From the NCBI RefSeq assembly GCF_030766725.1, contig NZ_JARQWR010000003.1, positions 1 through 64,000 of the forward strand: a DNA stretch of 64,000 nt. Direction: 5' to 3'. Shown one piece after another: positions 37,686 through 46,827 of this stretch. Position numbers and translations under genes: made by a program. Every line of letters starts with the position of its first letter. Positions within the stretch are counted from its first letter, which is position 1. A model generated the notes under the pieces. That model was not told the DNA's origin and did no database searches. It saw only the letters and a list, made by a program, of their open reading frames with translations. Source of the DNA: Flavobacterium aerium (GTDB taxonomy: Bacteria > Bacteroidota > Bacteroidia > Flavobacteriales > Flavobacteriaceae).

Positions 37686-38546
37686 TTATATCATTAATTC
37701 CTCCACGCTTATTTTCTTCTGTATTCTATACTGAGTTGGACTCATTCCTTTTTGATTTTTAAAGAATTTATTCAAATGACTTTCATCTGTGAATCCTAAT
37801 TCATTTGCTATTTCAGTAATTCGCTTGTCACTATGATCTAATCGCGTTTCAATCAATTGAATTTTATATTTTGTAATGTAGGATTGCATTGTTTCATTAC
37901 AATGTTTTTTGAAGTATCGTCCCAAATAGCTTTCTGAGATTCCAAAATGATTACTAATTACTTCAGTCCGTATTTTTTCTGGGGAATAGATATTACTTTG
38001 AATGTAATTGAGTATCTCAACAATTTTATCCTCTAGCATATTACTATTCTGTTCTGGCAAATACTTTGCAATATTCCGTGCTACAATAACAATTAGTGTA
38101 TTGACTAATTGTCTTATCAATTCGTTATTATATAAATCTCTATTTACACGTTCCCGAATGATCGCATCAACCATAGAACGAACTAGACATTTATCTGATT
38201 TATTCTTCAAAATACATCCCGGTTGGTGATTTGCATTTTGTAAAATAAATTCCAATTGTTTTATATTATGGGATTGCATTGCTTTTGATTGTAAATAGAT
38301 ATCATTAAAACGCAAAAAGAAAAATTGTGTCGTGGTTTCTATTTCAAACGAATGACAATCTTGTGGCGTAATCAAAAACATGTGTCCAGCGGTATAATCA
38401 AAATGATTATTATTTATACATTGCTTACCCGTTCCATCTATAACATAAACCAATTCGAAAAAGCTATGTTGTAATGCTCGCTCAGGAAACTCATCTAGTG
38501 TTTCAAATACAACGGAATAAGGTTCATACAGGTGTTCTTTCTTCAT
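37686..38546 (-). CDS. AraC-family regulator with cupin N-terminal domain
   Basis: The ATG at 38544-38546 (MKKEHLYEPYSV) is the best start; the frame runs six codons further. The protein has about 286 residues. Residues about 10-95 form an AraC-binding cupin (HSFFELVYVIDGTGKQCINN, TAGHMFLITPQDCHSFE). Residues about 180-280 form the AraC HTH (ISNHFGISESYLGRYFKKH, ITEIANELGFTDESHLNKFF, GMSPTQYR). It is divergent from the quinone oxidoreductase gene and likely controls it. A -7 box lies only four bases upstream of the ATG. Confidence 0.92.
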   Translation of the reverse strand: MKKEHLYEPYSVVFETLDEFPERALQHSFFELVYVIDGTGKQCINNNHFDYTAGHMFLITPQDCHSFEIETTTQFFFLRFNDIYLQSKAMQSHNIKQLEFILQNANHQPGCILKNKSDKCLVRSMVDAIIRERVNRDLYNNELIRQLVNTLIVIVARNIAKYLPEQNSNMLEDKIVEILNYIQSNIYSPEKIRTEVISNHFGISESYLGRYFKKHCNETMQSYITKYKIQLIETRLDHSDKRITEIANELGFTDESHLNKFFKNQKGMSPTQYRIQKKISVEELMI

Positions 38547-38550
38547 GGTA

Positions 38551-38558
38551 CAAATATA
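38551..38558 (-). promoter_or_regulatory. -7 element (TATATTTG) directly before the araC start
   Basis: Exact TAnnTTTG on the minus strand, four bases from the ATG, predicting a nearly leaderless mRNA. No clear TTG is seen at the -33 position. Confidence 0.45.
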
Positions 38559-38604
38559 CCGCATTAACGAAAATATATACCTAATTTAAACTTAAAAAAC
38601 AGTA

Positions 38605-38612
38605 TAAATTTG
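38605..38612 (+). promoter_or_regulatory. -7 element (TAAATTTG) of the oxidoreductase gene
   Basis: Exact consensus, 23 bases before the ATG at 38636. Confidence 0.6.
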
Positions 38613-38635
38613 CTTTATAATTTAAAACAAAAAAA

Positions 38636-39576
38636 ATGAAAGCTATTGTATTACAAAATTTTGGAGGTACTGAACAACTTCAGATCACTGAAATTGATAA
38701 ACCTCAAATCAAAGAAAATGAAGTATTAGTCCAGGTAAAGGCATTTAGTATTAATCCTGTGGATGCCAAAACACGAAATGGAAAAGCTATTGCAGGTCTA
38801 TTAAAAGATATTCCACAAATAATATTAGGCTGGGATCTTTCTGGTGTTATAGTTGAAAAAGGAAAAGATGTACAGGAATTTAATATAAACGATGCTGTCT
38901 TTGGAATGGTCAATTTTGCGGGACATGGTCAGGCTTATGCAGAATATGTGGCTGTTCCAGCTTCACAATTAGCTTTAAAGCCAGAGAATATTTCTCATGA
39001 AGAAGCTGCAGCAGCAACATTAGCAGCTTTAACGGCTTGGCAAGCCCTTGTAAATACATTAAAGATTCAATCTAATCAAAAATTATTAGTTCACTCAGCA
39101 TCCGGTGGTGTTGGTCATTTTGCAATACAGATTGCAAGGCATTTTGCACCTATGTGATTGGGACTTCATCTACGGCAAACAAGCAATTTGTGTTGGATAT
39201 GGGAGCCAATGAACATATCGATTATAAAAATCAACGTTTTGAAGAGGTTACAAGAGACCTTGATTTTGTATTGGATTCTATAGGTGGTGACAATGCTGTT
39301 CGTTCTTTAAATGTTATCAAAAAAGGAGGAACTGTGATTAGCCTTCCTTCTGGCTTGAGTAATGACATTACAGAGAAAGCTAAAACTATGGGCGTACATT
39401 GTTACTATACTCAAGTAAAATCTAGCGGAGAGGATATGAAATCTATTGCTGACTTGTTATCAAAAGGAATAATTAAGTCTCATGTCTCTAAAGTATTTGC
39501 TTTCAATCAAATTGCAGAAGCACATGACGATATCGAATCTGGTCGTACGGTAGGTAAAATTGTAGTGAAAATATAA
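38636..39576 (+). pseudogene. NADP-dependent quinone oxidoreductase / zinc-independent MDR, frameshifted
   Basis: Two frames together make one medium-chain reductase of about 312 residues. The first (38636-39157) reads MKAIVLQNFGGTEQL...WDLSGVIVEKG...ASQLALKPENISHEEAAAATLAALTAWQAL, then HSASGGVGHFAIQIARHF and stops. The second (from 39154) resumes with VIGTSSTANKQFVLDMGANEHIDYK and runs to GRTVGKIVVKI. Adding one base after the TTTTG at about 39143-39147 (for example GGC for GC) restores HF-G-TYVIGTSS, so a single-base loss broke it. All other parts look intact and selection-like, so the break is recent or a sequencing error. It is divergent from a cupin-AraC regulator. Confidence 0.88.
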
Positions 39577-39594
39577 TTAAATGTATTCTTTAAT

Positions 39595-39629
39595 TAAAAA
39601 GGCTTAACATAAACTGTTAGGCCTTTTTA
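39595..39629. terminator. bidirectional terminator
   Basis: AAAAAGGCTTAACA / TGTTAGGCCTTTTT stem (one G-U pair) between the convergent oxidoreductase and GNAT genes. Confidence 0.82.
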
Positions 39630-39635
39630 CTATAA

Positions 39636-40163
39636 TTATTTTTTAATCTCTTTAATGAGAAGTACTCCTTCAATTGTTGCCTCTCCCAACGCATAGAATT
39701 TTTCACCCTGATTCTTAAAATTATAACTTTCCAATAGTTGAATCACTGAATCTTCTTTTTTTCCCACACTCCAAATGACATCGTAGGATTTACTTAATTC
39801 GATACATTTATCCAATAAAACTTTTTCTGCTTGATGGTTTTTAAAAGCATTTAGTATTTCGAAATCCGCTAAATAGCTTACTTTTTTATTCATTAATAGA
39901 GGTGTTGAATCGGTCTTTTTTTTGAGAAAAGCATATCCTATGGGAGTTTCATCAATATAAACCATGATACCTTGATTTGAAAAATCATTTAGCTCACTAA
40001 TCATAGCATCTCGGTTAAACTTTGTTTGAATATATTCTTCAATTTTTGCAGTGTTCAATACTTCAGCATATTTTTCCTTTATTCTTGTACTTCCTACTTG
40101 TTTATATAGATTCATCCCTTCTTCGGATGCAATTATAAATTTTGTTTTAATTGTATTTTCCAT
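39636..40163 (-). CDS. GNAT-family N-acetyltransferase
   Basis: The 175-residue protein has a GNAT-like layout: N-terminal helices (KYAEVLNTAKIEEYIQTKF), the strand pair GIMVYIDETPIGYAFLKKK, a third strand VSYLADFEILNAFKNHQAEKVLLDKCIEL (acetyl-CoA loop region, with the Q/R-x-x-G/A motif weakly kept), and VIWSVGKKEDSVIQLLESYNFKNQGEKFYAL. The motif is divergent, so activity is less sure than the fold. It sits downstream of the MocR-type gene on the same strand (86-base gap). Substrate unknown. Confidence 0.75.
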   Translation of the reverse strand: MENTIKTKFIIASEEGMNLYKQVGSTRIKEKYAEVLNTAKIEEYIQTKFNRDAMISELNDFSNQGIMVYIDETPIGYAFLKKKTDSTPLLMNKKVSYLADFEILNAFKNHQAEKVLLDKCIELSKSYDVIWSVGKKEDSVIQLLESYNFKNQGEKFYALGEATIEGVLLIKEIKK

Positions 40164-40249
40164 TATCGATTGTATTATAATAAATCAAAGTTAGAGGATC
40201 TAAAGAACAACTGTCGGTTCAGTTATTGTATTTTCAATCGGTACAGATT

Positions 40250-41692
40250 TTACTTTTTCTGAATTGTATTGTCTACCCATTCCCCTATTGTTTTTAAAGC
40301 CTCTGCTTTTTTATGGGTCAATTGATCGGCAAAAATGATTCGGAAATACCTTTCATATTGTGGCGAAAATGAAAAAATTGTACCTGGAGTAAATTTGATT
40401 TTCATTGCTTCACAGTACTCATAAAATTGTTTCATATCCATTCCCTCTGCAGCTTTTATCCAGATACTGTATCCTCCTTTGGGTATTGTATAGCCTATTT
40501 TATTAGGAAAATATTCTGAGAGTACTACTCGAATTTGATAAGCTTGCTCTGCTAATTGCATTCTAAACTTTCGAAGGTGTCTATCATAACTTTTTGTTCG
40601 TAACATCTTGCATATTACTTCTTGGTATATTGGAGAAACGGTACTGCCTAAGGCAAATTTTATTTGTTCTGCTTTTTCAAAATATTTTCCTGGCGATAAC
40701 CAGCCTAATCTAATCCCTCCTGCTATTGTTTTTGAATAGGATGAAAAGATCAACACTAAGCCGTTTTTATCCCATGATTGAATGGTACGAGGTCGATTTC
40801 CTGAAAAAGAAAGATCTCCATATATATCATTTTCTATGATGGCAATCTCTTTGGATTCAGCAATAGCCAATAATTTTATTTTTTGTATATCAGATAGTAT
40901 TGTGCCTGTTGGATTATGAAAATTAGGCGTCAATACTACAGCTTTAATTGCTGTTGTATCACATATCGTTTCTAATAAATCTACATCAAATCCAGATTCA
41001 TGATGTACAGGTATTTCTATAACTCTTAGCTTTAAAGTTCGAATAACTTCTAGTACCGAAAAGATACAAGGGCTTTCTATCGCAATAATATCATTTGGTT
41101 CACACACTGATGCCAATGCAATATATAATGCTTGCAAAGCGCCGTCAGTAATGATAATTTGTTCTGCATTAATTGATGCTCCATGTAGTTTATTTCTTCT
41201 CGCAATTTCTTCCCTTAGCGGCAATAGTCCATTTGAAGGATAATAGCGTAATAATTGAGCTCCTTTCTCACGAATAATTTGTTGCATCATCCGTAGAATC
41301 AACTTTTGAGGAATCAATAAATCTCCAGGAGCTGCTACATTAAATTCTGTTAAGCTCTTTCTTCCTTGTGTAGTGATTGCAGAAAGATTGTGTTGGAATT
41401 TTGTTTCTTGAATATTAAATGGTTCTATCTGATTAGGATTATTATCCATTGCCCATTGTTTCGAGCTTACATAATAGCCTGACTTAGGAATGCTTTCAAC
41501 TAAGCCGCTTATAATTAAATGCTCGTATACATTTTGTATGGTACTCACACTGGTTTTATACTTTTCTTTCAAAATCCTTATCGAAGGAAGTTTATCTCCT
41601 TTTTTGTAAATACCCTTATTGATATGGCCTTCCAATATGTTGGCAATTTCTTCGTATTTGTATTTCATTTCTTCCAAATCTGTATCAGTCAA
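40250..41692 (-). CDS. MocR-type regulator (GntR HTH fused to PLP aminotransferase)
   Basis: In this 480-residue protein residues about 12-75 are a GntR winged helix (KGDKLPSIRILKEKYKTSVSTIQNVYEHL). Residues about 115-475 are a fold-type I aminotransferase: TDGALQALYIALAS, NFHNPTGT (Asn260), IENDIYGDL (Asp289, Tyr291), and the PLP lysine Lys321 in SSYSKTIAGGIRLGW. Such regulators sense an amine or amino acid through PLP; they often act on a divergent or neighbouring gene, here the GNAT gene or the Na+/H+ antiporter. All PLP-binding residues are kept. Confidence 0.92.
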   Translation of the reverse strand: MTDTDLEEMKYKYEEIANILEGHINKGIYKKGDKLPSIRILKEKYKTSVSTIQNVYEHLIISGLVESIPKSGYYVSSKQWAMDNNPNQIEPFNIQETKFQHNLSAITTQGRKSLTEFNVAAPGDLLIPQKLILRMMQQIIREKGAQLLRYYPSNGLLPLREEIARRNKLHGASINAEQIIITDGALQALYIALASVCEPNDIIAIESPCIFSVLEVIRTLKLRVIEIPVHHESGFDVDLLETICDTTAIKAVVLTPNFHNPTGTILSDIQKIKLLAIAESKEIAIIENDIYGDLSFSGNRPRTIQSWDKNGLVLIFSSYSKTIAGGIRLGWLSPGKYFEKAEQIKFALGSTVSPIYQEVICKMLRTKSYDRHLRKFRMQLAEQAYQIRVVLSEYFPNKIGYTIPKGGYSIWIKAAEGMDMKQFYEYCEAMKIKFTPGTIFSFSPQYERYFRIIFADQLTHKKAEALKTIGEWVDNTIQKK

Positions 41693-41869
41693 ATTTACAG
41701 ATTATCAAACTGTATTCAAACCAAAAATTGTAACGTTCTAATTTTTTTTATAAAATTATTAAAACAAAAAAGTTATATTTAAAGTGTCTGTATCAAAGAA
41801 TACTTTCCACTCCCCATTGGAATAAAGGATTGCAGTAAATCAAAAACAAATTTTAACTGTACCAACATT

Positions 41870-43474
41870 ATGCACAATTATCTTTTACTTTCTTTAGGGT
41901 TAATCGTATTAGTTTCAATGTTAGTTATACTTGGAGAGCGTTTACGTATTTCATATCCTATTTTTCTTGTTTTAGCGGGATTAGTGATCAGTTATATTCC
42001 GGGTATTCCTTCTATAACCATAGATCCAGAAGTCATTTTTCTTATTTTCTTACCGCCTTTATTATTTGAAGCAGCATTTAATACAGAATGGAAAAGTTTT
42101 TGGAAGTGGAAACGTATCATTGGAACATTTGCCTTTGGATTAGTCATTCTTACTTCAGGTATTGTGGCTTTAGTATCTACTGCAATGATTCCCGGCTTTA
42201 CCTTATCCTTAGGGTTTTTATTAGGAGGAATCGTTTCTCCGCCGGATGCTGTGGCAGCTACATCGATTCTAAAACGGATTAAGATTCCTAAAACGATGGT
42301 TAGTGTTCTAGAAGGAGAAAGTTTAGTAAATGATGCTTCTAGTCTTATTGTATTCCAATTTGCATTGGTAGCGGTTCTAAAAGGTACTTTTGTATTACAG
42401 GATGCTATCGGGAAATTCTTCATTGTTACCTTCTTAGGAATTGCAGTAGGATTAGGAATTGCTTATATTTTTTATCTGATTTTAAAGTGGCTCCCAACTC
42501 AACCTCAAATTGATAGTGCCTTATCCTTGGTTGTTCCCTATCTCATGTATATTGCTGCCGAAGAAGTCCATGCATCTGGCGTAATGGCTGTAGTGAGTGG
42601 TGGATTATTTCTTTCTCATCGTGGACATGAAATTTTTTCTTATGGAGGACGTATACAGGCTCATGGACTTTGGTCTACCTTAGGTTTTGTATTAAATGGT
42701 GTCATTTTTATTTTGATTGGATTAGAACTTCCTGTCATTGTAAATGGATTAGGAAATTATTCTAAAACGGAAGCTTTAACCTATGGGCTTATAATCACAT
42801 TTGTTATCATCGTAGTTCGAATTGCCGGTACAATGGGATCATCCTTATTTACCATGTTTATTAGCCGATTTATTCGAACAAATAATCCCCGTCCTGGATG
42901 GAAAGGACCACTAATTGTAGGTTGGGCAGGTATGCGTGGTGTAGTTTCTCTTGCATCTGCATTATCAATTCCGCTGTTATTGGACACTGGCGAACTATTT
43001 CCTCAACGGAATCTTATTCTATTCATCACCTTCGTTGTAATCATTACTACATTAATCCTACATGGATTAACACTTCCAATCTTAATTCGATGGGTTAATG
43101 TCAACGATACTGAACACCCAAATGAAGCAGAACGTGAGGTGCAAATTCATTTGCATTTATTGAACACTGTCCAGAAAACGTTTGAATCTTTGATTTCAGA
43201 AAATAATCTCATTGAAAATAAACTTATTTTCAATCTACAAGGTCAAATTGCCAATGATATCTATCGTGGGGAACAACAATTACAAGCATTGAGCAATGAA
43301 AATCAGGAAAAGGAAAAACTAGACGAATACAATGTAATACTTATCGCTCTAATCGATGCACAGCGTAGAGAATTAAGTATTTTGCGCCGTGAAAAGAAAT
43401 TTGATGAATTGGTAATTCGTAAACAAGAAACGGCTATCGATCTTTATGAAGAGAAAATAAAAGGAAGAGAATAA
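41870..43474 (+). CDS. Na+/H+ antiporter, CPA1 (NhaP-like)
   Basis: The 534-residue protein has about 12 membrane helices in residues 1-405 and a cytoplasmic coiled tail of about 130 residues. The ion-site motif EGESLVNDASSLIVFQF carries the ND pair of electroneutral CPA1 antiporters. Other family segments are FLPPLLFEAAFNTEWKSFW, GFLLGGIVSPPDAVAATSIL and GWAGMRGVVSLASALSIPL. It exchanges cytoplasmic Na+ for H+ (pH and salt homeostasis). Monocistronic, with a strong terminator. Confidence 0.93.
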   Translation: MHNYLLLSLGLIVLVSMLVILGERLRISYPIFLVLAGLVISYIPGIPSITIDPEVIFLIFLPPLLFEAAFNTEWKSFWKWKRIIGTFAFGLVILTSGIVALVSTAMIPGFTLSLGFLLGGIVSPPDAVAATSILKRIKIPKTMVSVLEGESLVNDASSLIVFQFALVAVLKGTFVLQDAIGKFFIVTFLGIAVGLGIAYIFYLILKWLPTQPQIDSALSLVVPYLMYIAAEEVHASGVMAVVSGGLFLSHRGHEIFSYGGRIQAHGLWSTLGFVLNGVIFILIGLELPVIVNGLGNYSKTEALTYGLIITFVIIVVRIAGTMGSSLFTMFISRFIRTNNPRPGWKGPLIVGWAGMRGVVSLASALSIPLLLDTGELFPQRNLILFITFVVIITTLILHGLTLPILIRWVNVNDTEHPNEAEREVQIHLHLLNTVQKTFESLISENNLIENKLIFNLQGQIANDIYRGEQQLQALSNENQEKEKLDEYNVILIALIDAQRRELSILRREKKFDELVIRKQETAIDLYEEKIKGRE

Positions 43475-43511
43475 AAAAAGACCTTAATGAATTCATTAAG
43501 GTCTTTTTTTT
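43473..43511. terminator. bidirectional terminator
   Basis: AAAGACCTTAATGAA / TTCATTAAGGTCTTT with A- and T-runs on the two sides, between convergent genes. Confidence 0.9.
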
Positions 43512-44386
43512 TATAATGGTGATGTATAACGGTATCCCGTCTTTATTCTTTTAAAGGTATTTCCTTCTTGTTTTAAATATTCTGTTGAATTTCCTTCAAC
43601 TCCAGACCAATCGGTTATTATCTCAAGATTTCCTTTATTTTTAAAAACTGCAATTACAGTATAATATTCCAACCCAAACTCTCCTCCATCATCTACACCC
43701 CAAGTACTCATTTCATCATATTGAGCAGGGAAATCTTTATAGACGATTGTTGTAGGTGTAACTAGGACCAATGAGACTAATGCTGAATCTTTTTTGATTT
43801 CAAATTCAACCAAATATATTTTACCGACCTGATCTATATCGATTAATGCTCTTTGTTTTTTGATTTTTCGTTCTTTACTTGCACTAATCTTTGATGCCAT
43901 TTCTTGTGGTAATAACTCATTCTTTTTCATGGAATGAAATGGTAATACTGTATGGCTAGCAACAAAGTCTTTGGATAATAAAATAGTCGTTTGATCACTA
44001 TTAACATTCCCATTCTCTATTGCAAAAAGATATCCTCCGCTAGCTCCAAAATTATAGTAGTTCTGACGATTATTATCTTCGCTTGTTGCCTTTTTTTGTT
44101 TTATAAAATGGATTGGAATTAATTTCCCTTCTTTAGAAATTGTATGGGTATAATCTGATGCTGTTATAATGGTATCATTATTTATATTCAATATTTCTTT
44201 ACCTGCTTCATTACTGAATCCCCATAGTATACCGTCTCCATTAGCTGCATTATTTATAACCGATTCTGTTTTTGTGGTCTTAGATGTAATTGTATCCAAG
44301 ACTTCTTTTTCATTTTCAGTATTTTTATCTTTCGAAAAACACCCAACACATATAATAGAAATGGCTAAACCAATAAGTTGTTTCAT
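43511..44386 (-). CDS. lipoprotein of unknown function
   Basis: The 291-residue protein has a lipoprotein signal ending ICVGC (Cys16). The mature part has a flexible charged linker (17-50), then beta-rich sequence: DGILWGFSNEAGKEILNINND, YNFGASGGYLFAIENG, VGKIYLVEFEIKKDSALVSL, EFGLEYYTVIAVFKNKGNLEIITDWSGVEG. The C-terminal half resembles integrin-like or FG-GAP-type signalling sensors loosely, but I recognise no family. Envelope location is clear; function is not. Confidence 0.7.
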   Translation of the reverse strand: MKQLIGLAISIICVGCFSKDKNTENEKEVLDTITSKTTKTESVINNAANGDGILWGFSNEAGKEILNINNDTIITASDYTHTISKEGKLIPIHFIKQKKATSEDNNRQNYYNFGASGGYLFAIENGNVNSDQTTILLSKDFVASHTVLPFHSMKKNELLPQEMASKISASKERKIKKQRALIDIDQVGKIYLVEFEIKKDSALVSLVLVTPTTIVYKDFPAQYDEMSTWGVDDGGEFGLEYYTVIAVFKNKGNLEIITDWSGVEGNSTEYLKQEGNTFKRIKTGYRYTSPL

Positions 44387-44405
44387 AGTACAATTTTTAT
44401 ATTAT

Positions 44406-44507
44406 TTAGGAAGCTAAAATAATAAAAGCCCTCATAAAATTATCAATTTGTTTTTGTGTTATTTCATCTATAATCTTTTCTTCTAAGGCAAGTATCTTCC
44501 TCTTCAT
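44406..44507 (-). CDS. possible 33-residue small protein or gene remnant
   Basis: An ATG five bases after the DUF1801 stop opens MKRKILALEEKIIDEITQKQ, continuing IDNFMRAFIILAS before TAA. The composition is helix-forming and protein-like, but there is no family match I know and no clear ribosome site. It could be a real short protein translated with DUF1801, or the start of a decayed gene. Confidence 0.3.
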   Translation of the reverse strand: MKRKILALEEKIIDEITQKQIDNFMRAFIILAS

Positions 44508-44512
44508 TATTA

Positions 44513-44878
44513 TTATTTTATTTTTATTACTCCTGTTCGGTATAAATCCAACGCTTCTTTTAGGATCAATTTAATAGTTTGAACGGGCAAGTCATCATGA
44601 GGATTAAAAAGCATAATTTTCATTCGGGAACGCTTCTCAATAATTAAATCAGGATGTTCTAATCGAACACCTTCCACAATCCCAATATACGGTTGACTGT
44701 GTTTCTTATGGATCCATAAATAACAAAACATCTTGCCTTTATAGCAAAAAAATGGCATTCCGTATTTCAATTCTTCAGTTATCGCATCATCCTGTGCGAG
44801 AATCATAGTTCTTAGGGCAAGTAGGACGCCTTTATTGGGTTCCTTCAATGCTAAATAAAAATCATCTAATTTCCTCAT
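44513..44878 (-). CDS. DUF1801 domain protein
   Basis: The 121-residue soluble protein has the DUF1801 (YdhG-like) pattern: LKEPNKGVLLALRTMILAQDDAITEELKYGMPFFCYKGKMFCYLWIHK (shown here split by its KYGMPFF motif), YIGIVEGVRLEHPDL, and RSRMKIMLFNPHDDLP near the end. Members adopt a compact fold similar to the N-terminal Fe-chaperone-like YdhG; no reaction is known. Upstream, the transglutaminase-like gene is 36 bases away on the same strand. Confidence 0.85.
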   Translation of the reverse strand: MRKLDDFYLALKEPNKGVLLALRTMILAQDDAITEELKYGMPFFCYKGKMFCYLWIHKKHSQPYIGIVEGVRLEHPDLIIEKRSRMKIMLFNPHDDLPVQTIKLILKEALDLYRTGVIKIK

Positions 44879-44913
44879 ATTTTTCCTCTATAAAAAGATA
44901 CGCCACTGACTGG

Positions 44914-46038
44914 TTATTCTGGCTTAGCGTAAAAATCCTGGATTGAATTGGTATAAATACAGTGATCAATTTTTGCCGATCCATAACTAAACATTAAAGT
45001 TGGATTTTTTGCTCCTAATGGTACTAACATCAGACTTCTTTTACCATTTACTTTTTTCACTTCAATTCCTTGTTTGTCTCTTTGATCAAAAGCACAATCG
45101 AAATAATATAAATACGGATAGGTAAAAGTAATGCAGTCTTTTTTTGATATTTTTCCTAAACTTCGTAATTCTAATGCTGAATAATGATTGCGTATTGCCT
45201 CTTGAAATTCAACTGCATTCAATGGAATTCCTTTTAAAGTTGGCATGATATTCAATTGTCCATCAACATATACCCACTTCTTTAAATCATTTAAATAAAC
45301 CTCAGTAACCACATGTCCACCAGATTCCTGAGAAGTTTCAATATCTTTTCTCTTAATGTATAATACTCTAGATTTAAATCCTGCAATTCTTAACTGAGAA
45401 GCTAAAACTATGGCGTATGAAAAACAAGGAAAACGCCCACCTTCTTTCACTTCATTTAGGATGGTAATTGCATCCGATTTCGAAGGTGATTTTGTGCCAT
45501 CATGCTTCCATTGATTGTGTGTCCAATCTAATATTGCTATTACTTTATCTATATTTTTTTGTTTTTTATCGTAGGCTATCGGGTATAGCTTTTTCAAAGA
45601 ATCTAAATATTGATTCTGCGTATCATAAATGATTTTATAATCCGGATTACTTTTTTTAGTATCAAATTTTAACTCATCTAAAACGATTGCTTTACGATTA
45701 ATTGTTGTTTTTGCATATTGATCTTTCAACAATACGTAGAAGCTTTTACTTTCTTTATCTTTTAAAGTAAATTTGATACTGTCGACATCCGTTTTGAAAA
45801 CAAAATCAATTTGTTCTTTTGAATCAAATACAGGGACAGAAAGAACATCATTCGCTTCACTTGGAGAAATTCGCCATCTGTTGATAAACCATTGATCATT
45901 TATTTTATATTGTGCTCGGTCACCCTCAGATTTTAATACTGTTAAACCTTCATGAGAATCTTGACCATAGGTCAATGCACTTGTAAAACTGCTAAGAACT
46001 GTCAATAGCAACAGTAGCTGAATTCTATTTTTAATCAT
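44914..46038 (-). CDS. exported transglutaminase-like protein
   Basis: The 374-residue protein has a signal peptide (1-25, ending ALTYGQ). Residues about 50-115 are a beta domain with FVFKTDVDSIKFTLKDK that recurs in the DUF4932 protein at 60968. Residues about 160-265 are a transglutaminase core with an intact triad: Cys205 (GRFPCFSYAI), His242 (GGHVVTEVYL) and Asp259 (WVYVDGQLN). The last 100 residues are beta-rich. It acts in the periplasm or outside, either as a protease-like hydrolase or cross-linker; the microbial family is mixed. Probable monocistronic or operon with DUF1801. Confidence 0.85.
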   Translation of the reverse strand: MIKNRIQLLLLLTVLSSFTSALTYGQDSHEGLTVLKSEGDRAQYKINDQWFINRWRISPSEANDVLSVPVFDSKEQIDFVFKTDVDSIKFTLKDKESKSFYVLLKDQYAKTTINRKAIVLDELKFDTKKSNPDYKIIYDTQNQYLDSLKKLYPIAYDKKQKNIDKVIAILDWTHNQWKHDGTKSPSKSDAITILNEVKEGGRFPCFSYAIVLASQLRIAGFKSRVLYIKRKDIETSQESGGHVVTEVYLNDLKKWVYVDGQLNIMPTLKGIPLNAVEFQEAIRNHYSALELRSLGKISKKDCITFTYPYLYYFDCAFDQRDKQGIEVKKVNGKRSLMLVPLGAKNPTLMFSYGSAKIDHCIYTNSIQDFYAKPE

Positions 46039-46182
46039 AATAGGATTGTATTGAATAATTTATGAGTTTAATGCATCGGTATAATTAATCAAATATAATT
46101 TAATTAAATAATGCAATAGATATATAAACAACAGTTTATTATGATATAATCGGATAATTTAACATTCCTGAATCTTGAAATT

Positions 46183-46746
46183 TTAAAGTAAAGACAATAG
46201 CTTTTTGGCCTGATTCAAATTAACGATATCTTCTTTTGGAATTTCTATAAAATGCTCCAATTGCCATAGTTGCGTTTGTTGAGCTTGTTTACTATTCGTA
46301 GTATCCCAAGGAGGATATACTCTAATCGCGCGTTTCCCTTCTTTATTAAGGTTTGAAATTATATTTTTTTCAATCAATACAGATTTTGGAAATATAAACT
46401 GTCCAAAATGTCCGCCATTTTGTACACTGATAATAAATAGATCAATGGAATCTGTACTTTCAAAAGGTTGTATTGGCCCTTTTTCAAATCGTTTCCATAA
46501 TGTTACAAACTGACCAGTTTTTGTAGGGGTAATTTTAGCTTCTCGATACACAACTTCTAATTCATTTAGTTTAAAAGTATGTGCTTTATATTCTTTACTT
46601 TCTGCTTCAATTTCTAATTCCGTTAATTTAAAGTCTGAAGGGGAATATACTAGATTGTTTGCTATTTGAAGATTATTTGGGATTGTATTTAAAGGTATCA
46701 ATAGTTCTAAAGTTTCAATAGTTAGACAAAAAGTAAAGATAGGCAT
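46183..46746 (-). CDS. MepB family protein
   Basis: I used the ATG at 46744-46746 (MPIFTFC); a TTG lies two codons earlier. The roughly 187-residue protein shows the MepB (PF08877) pattern: NNLVYSPSDFKLTELEIEAESKEYKA, YREAKITPTKTGQFVTLWKR, GPIQPF, a hydrophobic IDLFIISVQNG, GQFIFPKSVL and RAIRVYPPWD followed by a W at the end of the domain. MepB was named for its place beside the MepA efflux pump in Staphylococcus; its function is unknown and no pump is adjacent here. Confidence 0.85.
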   Translation of the reverse strand: MPIFTFCLTIETLELLIPLNTIPNNLQIANNLVYSPSDFKLTELEIEAESKEYKAHTFKLNELEVVYREAKITPTKTGQFVTLWKRFEKGPIQPFESTDSIDLFIISVQNGGHFGQFIFPKSVLIEKNIISNLNKEGKRAIRVYPPWDTTNSKQAQQTQLWQLEHFIEIPKEDIVNLNQAKKLLSLL

Positions 46747-46789
46747 TTGCAAAAAAAAATCCTCTTATTATTCTTAAAGAACTACTATA

Positions 46790-46817
46790 AAAAAAGGCCG
46801 TTTCTTAGAAACGGCCG
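46790..46817 (-). terminator. terminator of the MFS gene
   Basis: GGCCGTTTC-TTA-GAAACGGCC hairpin; on the minus strand followed by T7, about 11 bases after the MFS stop. Confidence 0.9.
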
Positions 46818-46827
46818 TATATAAATT

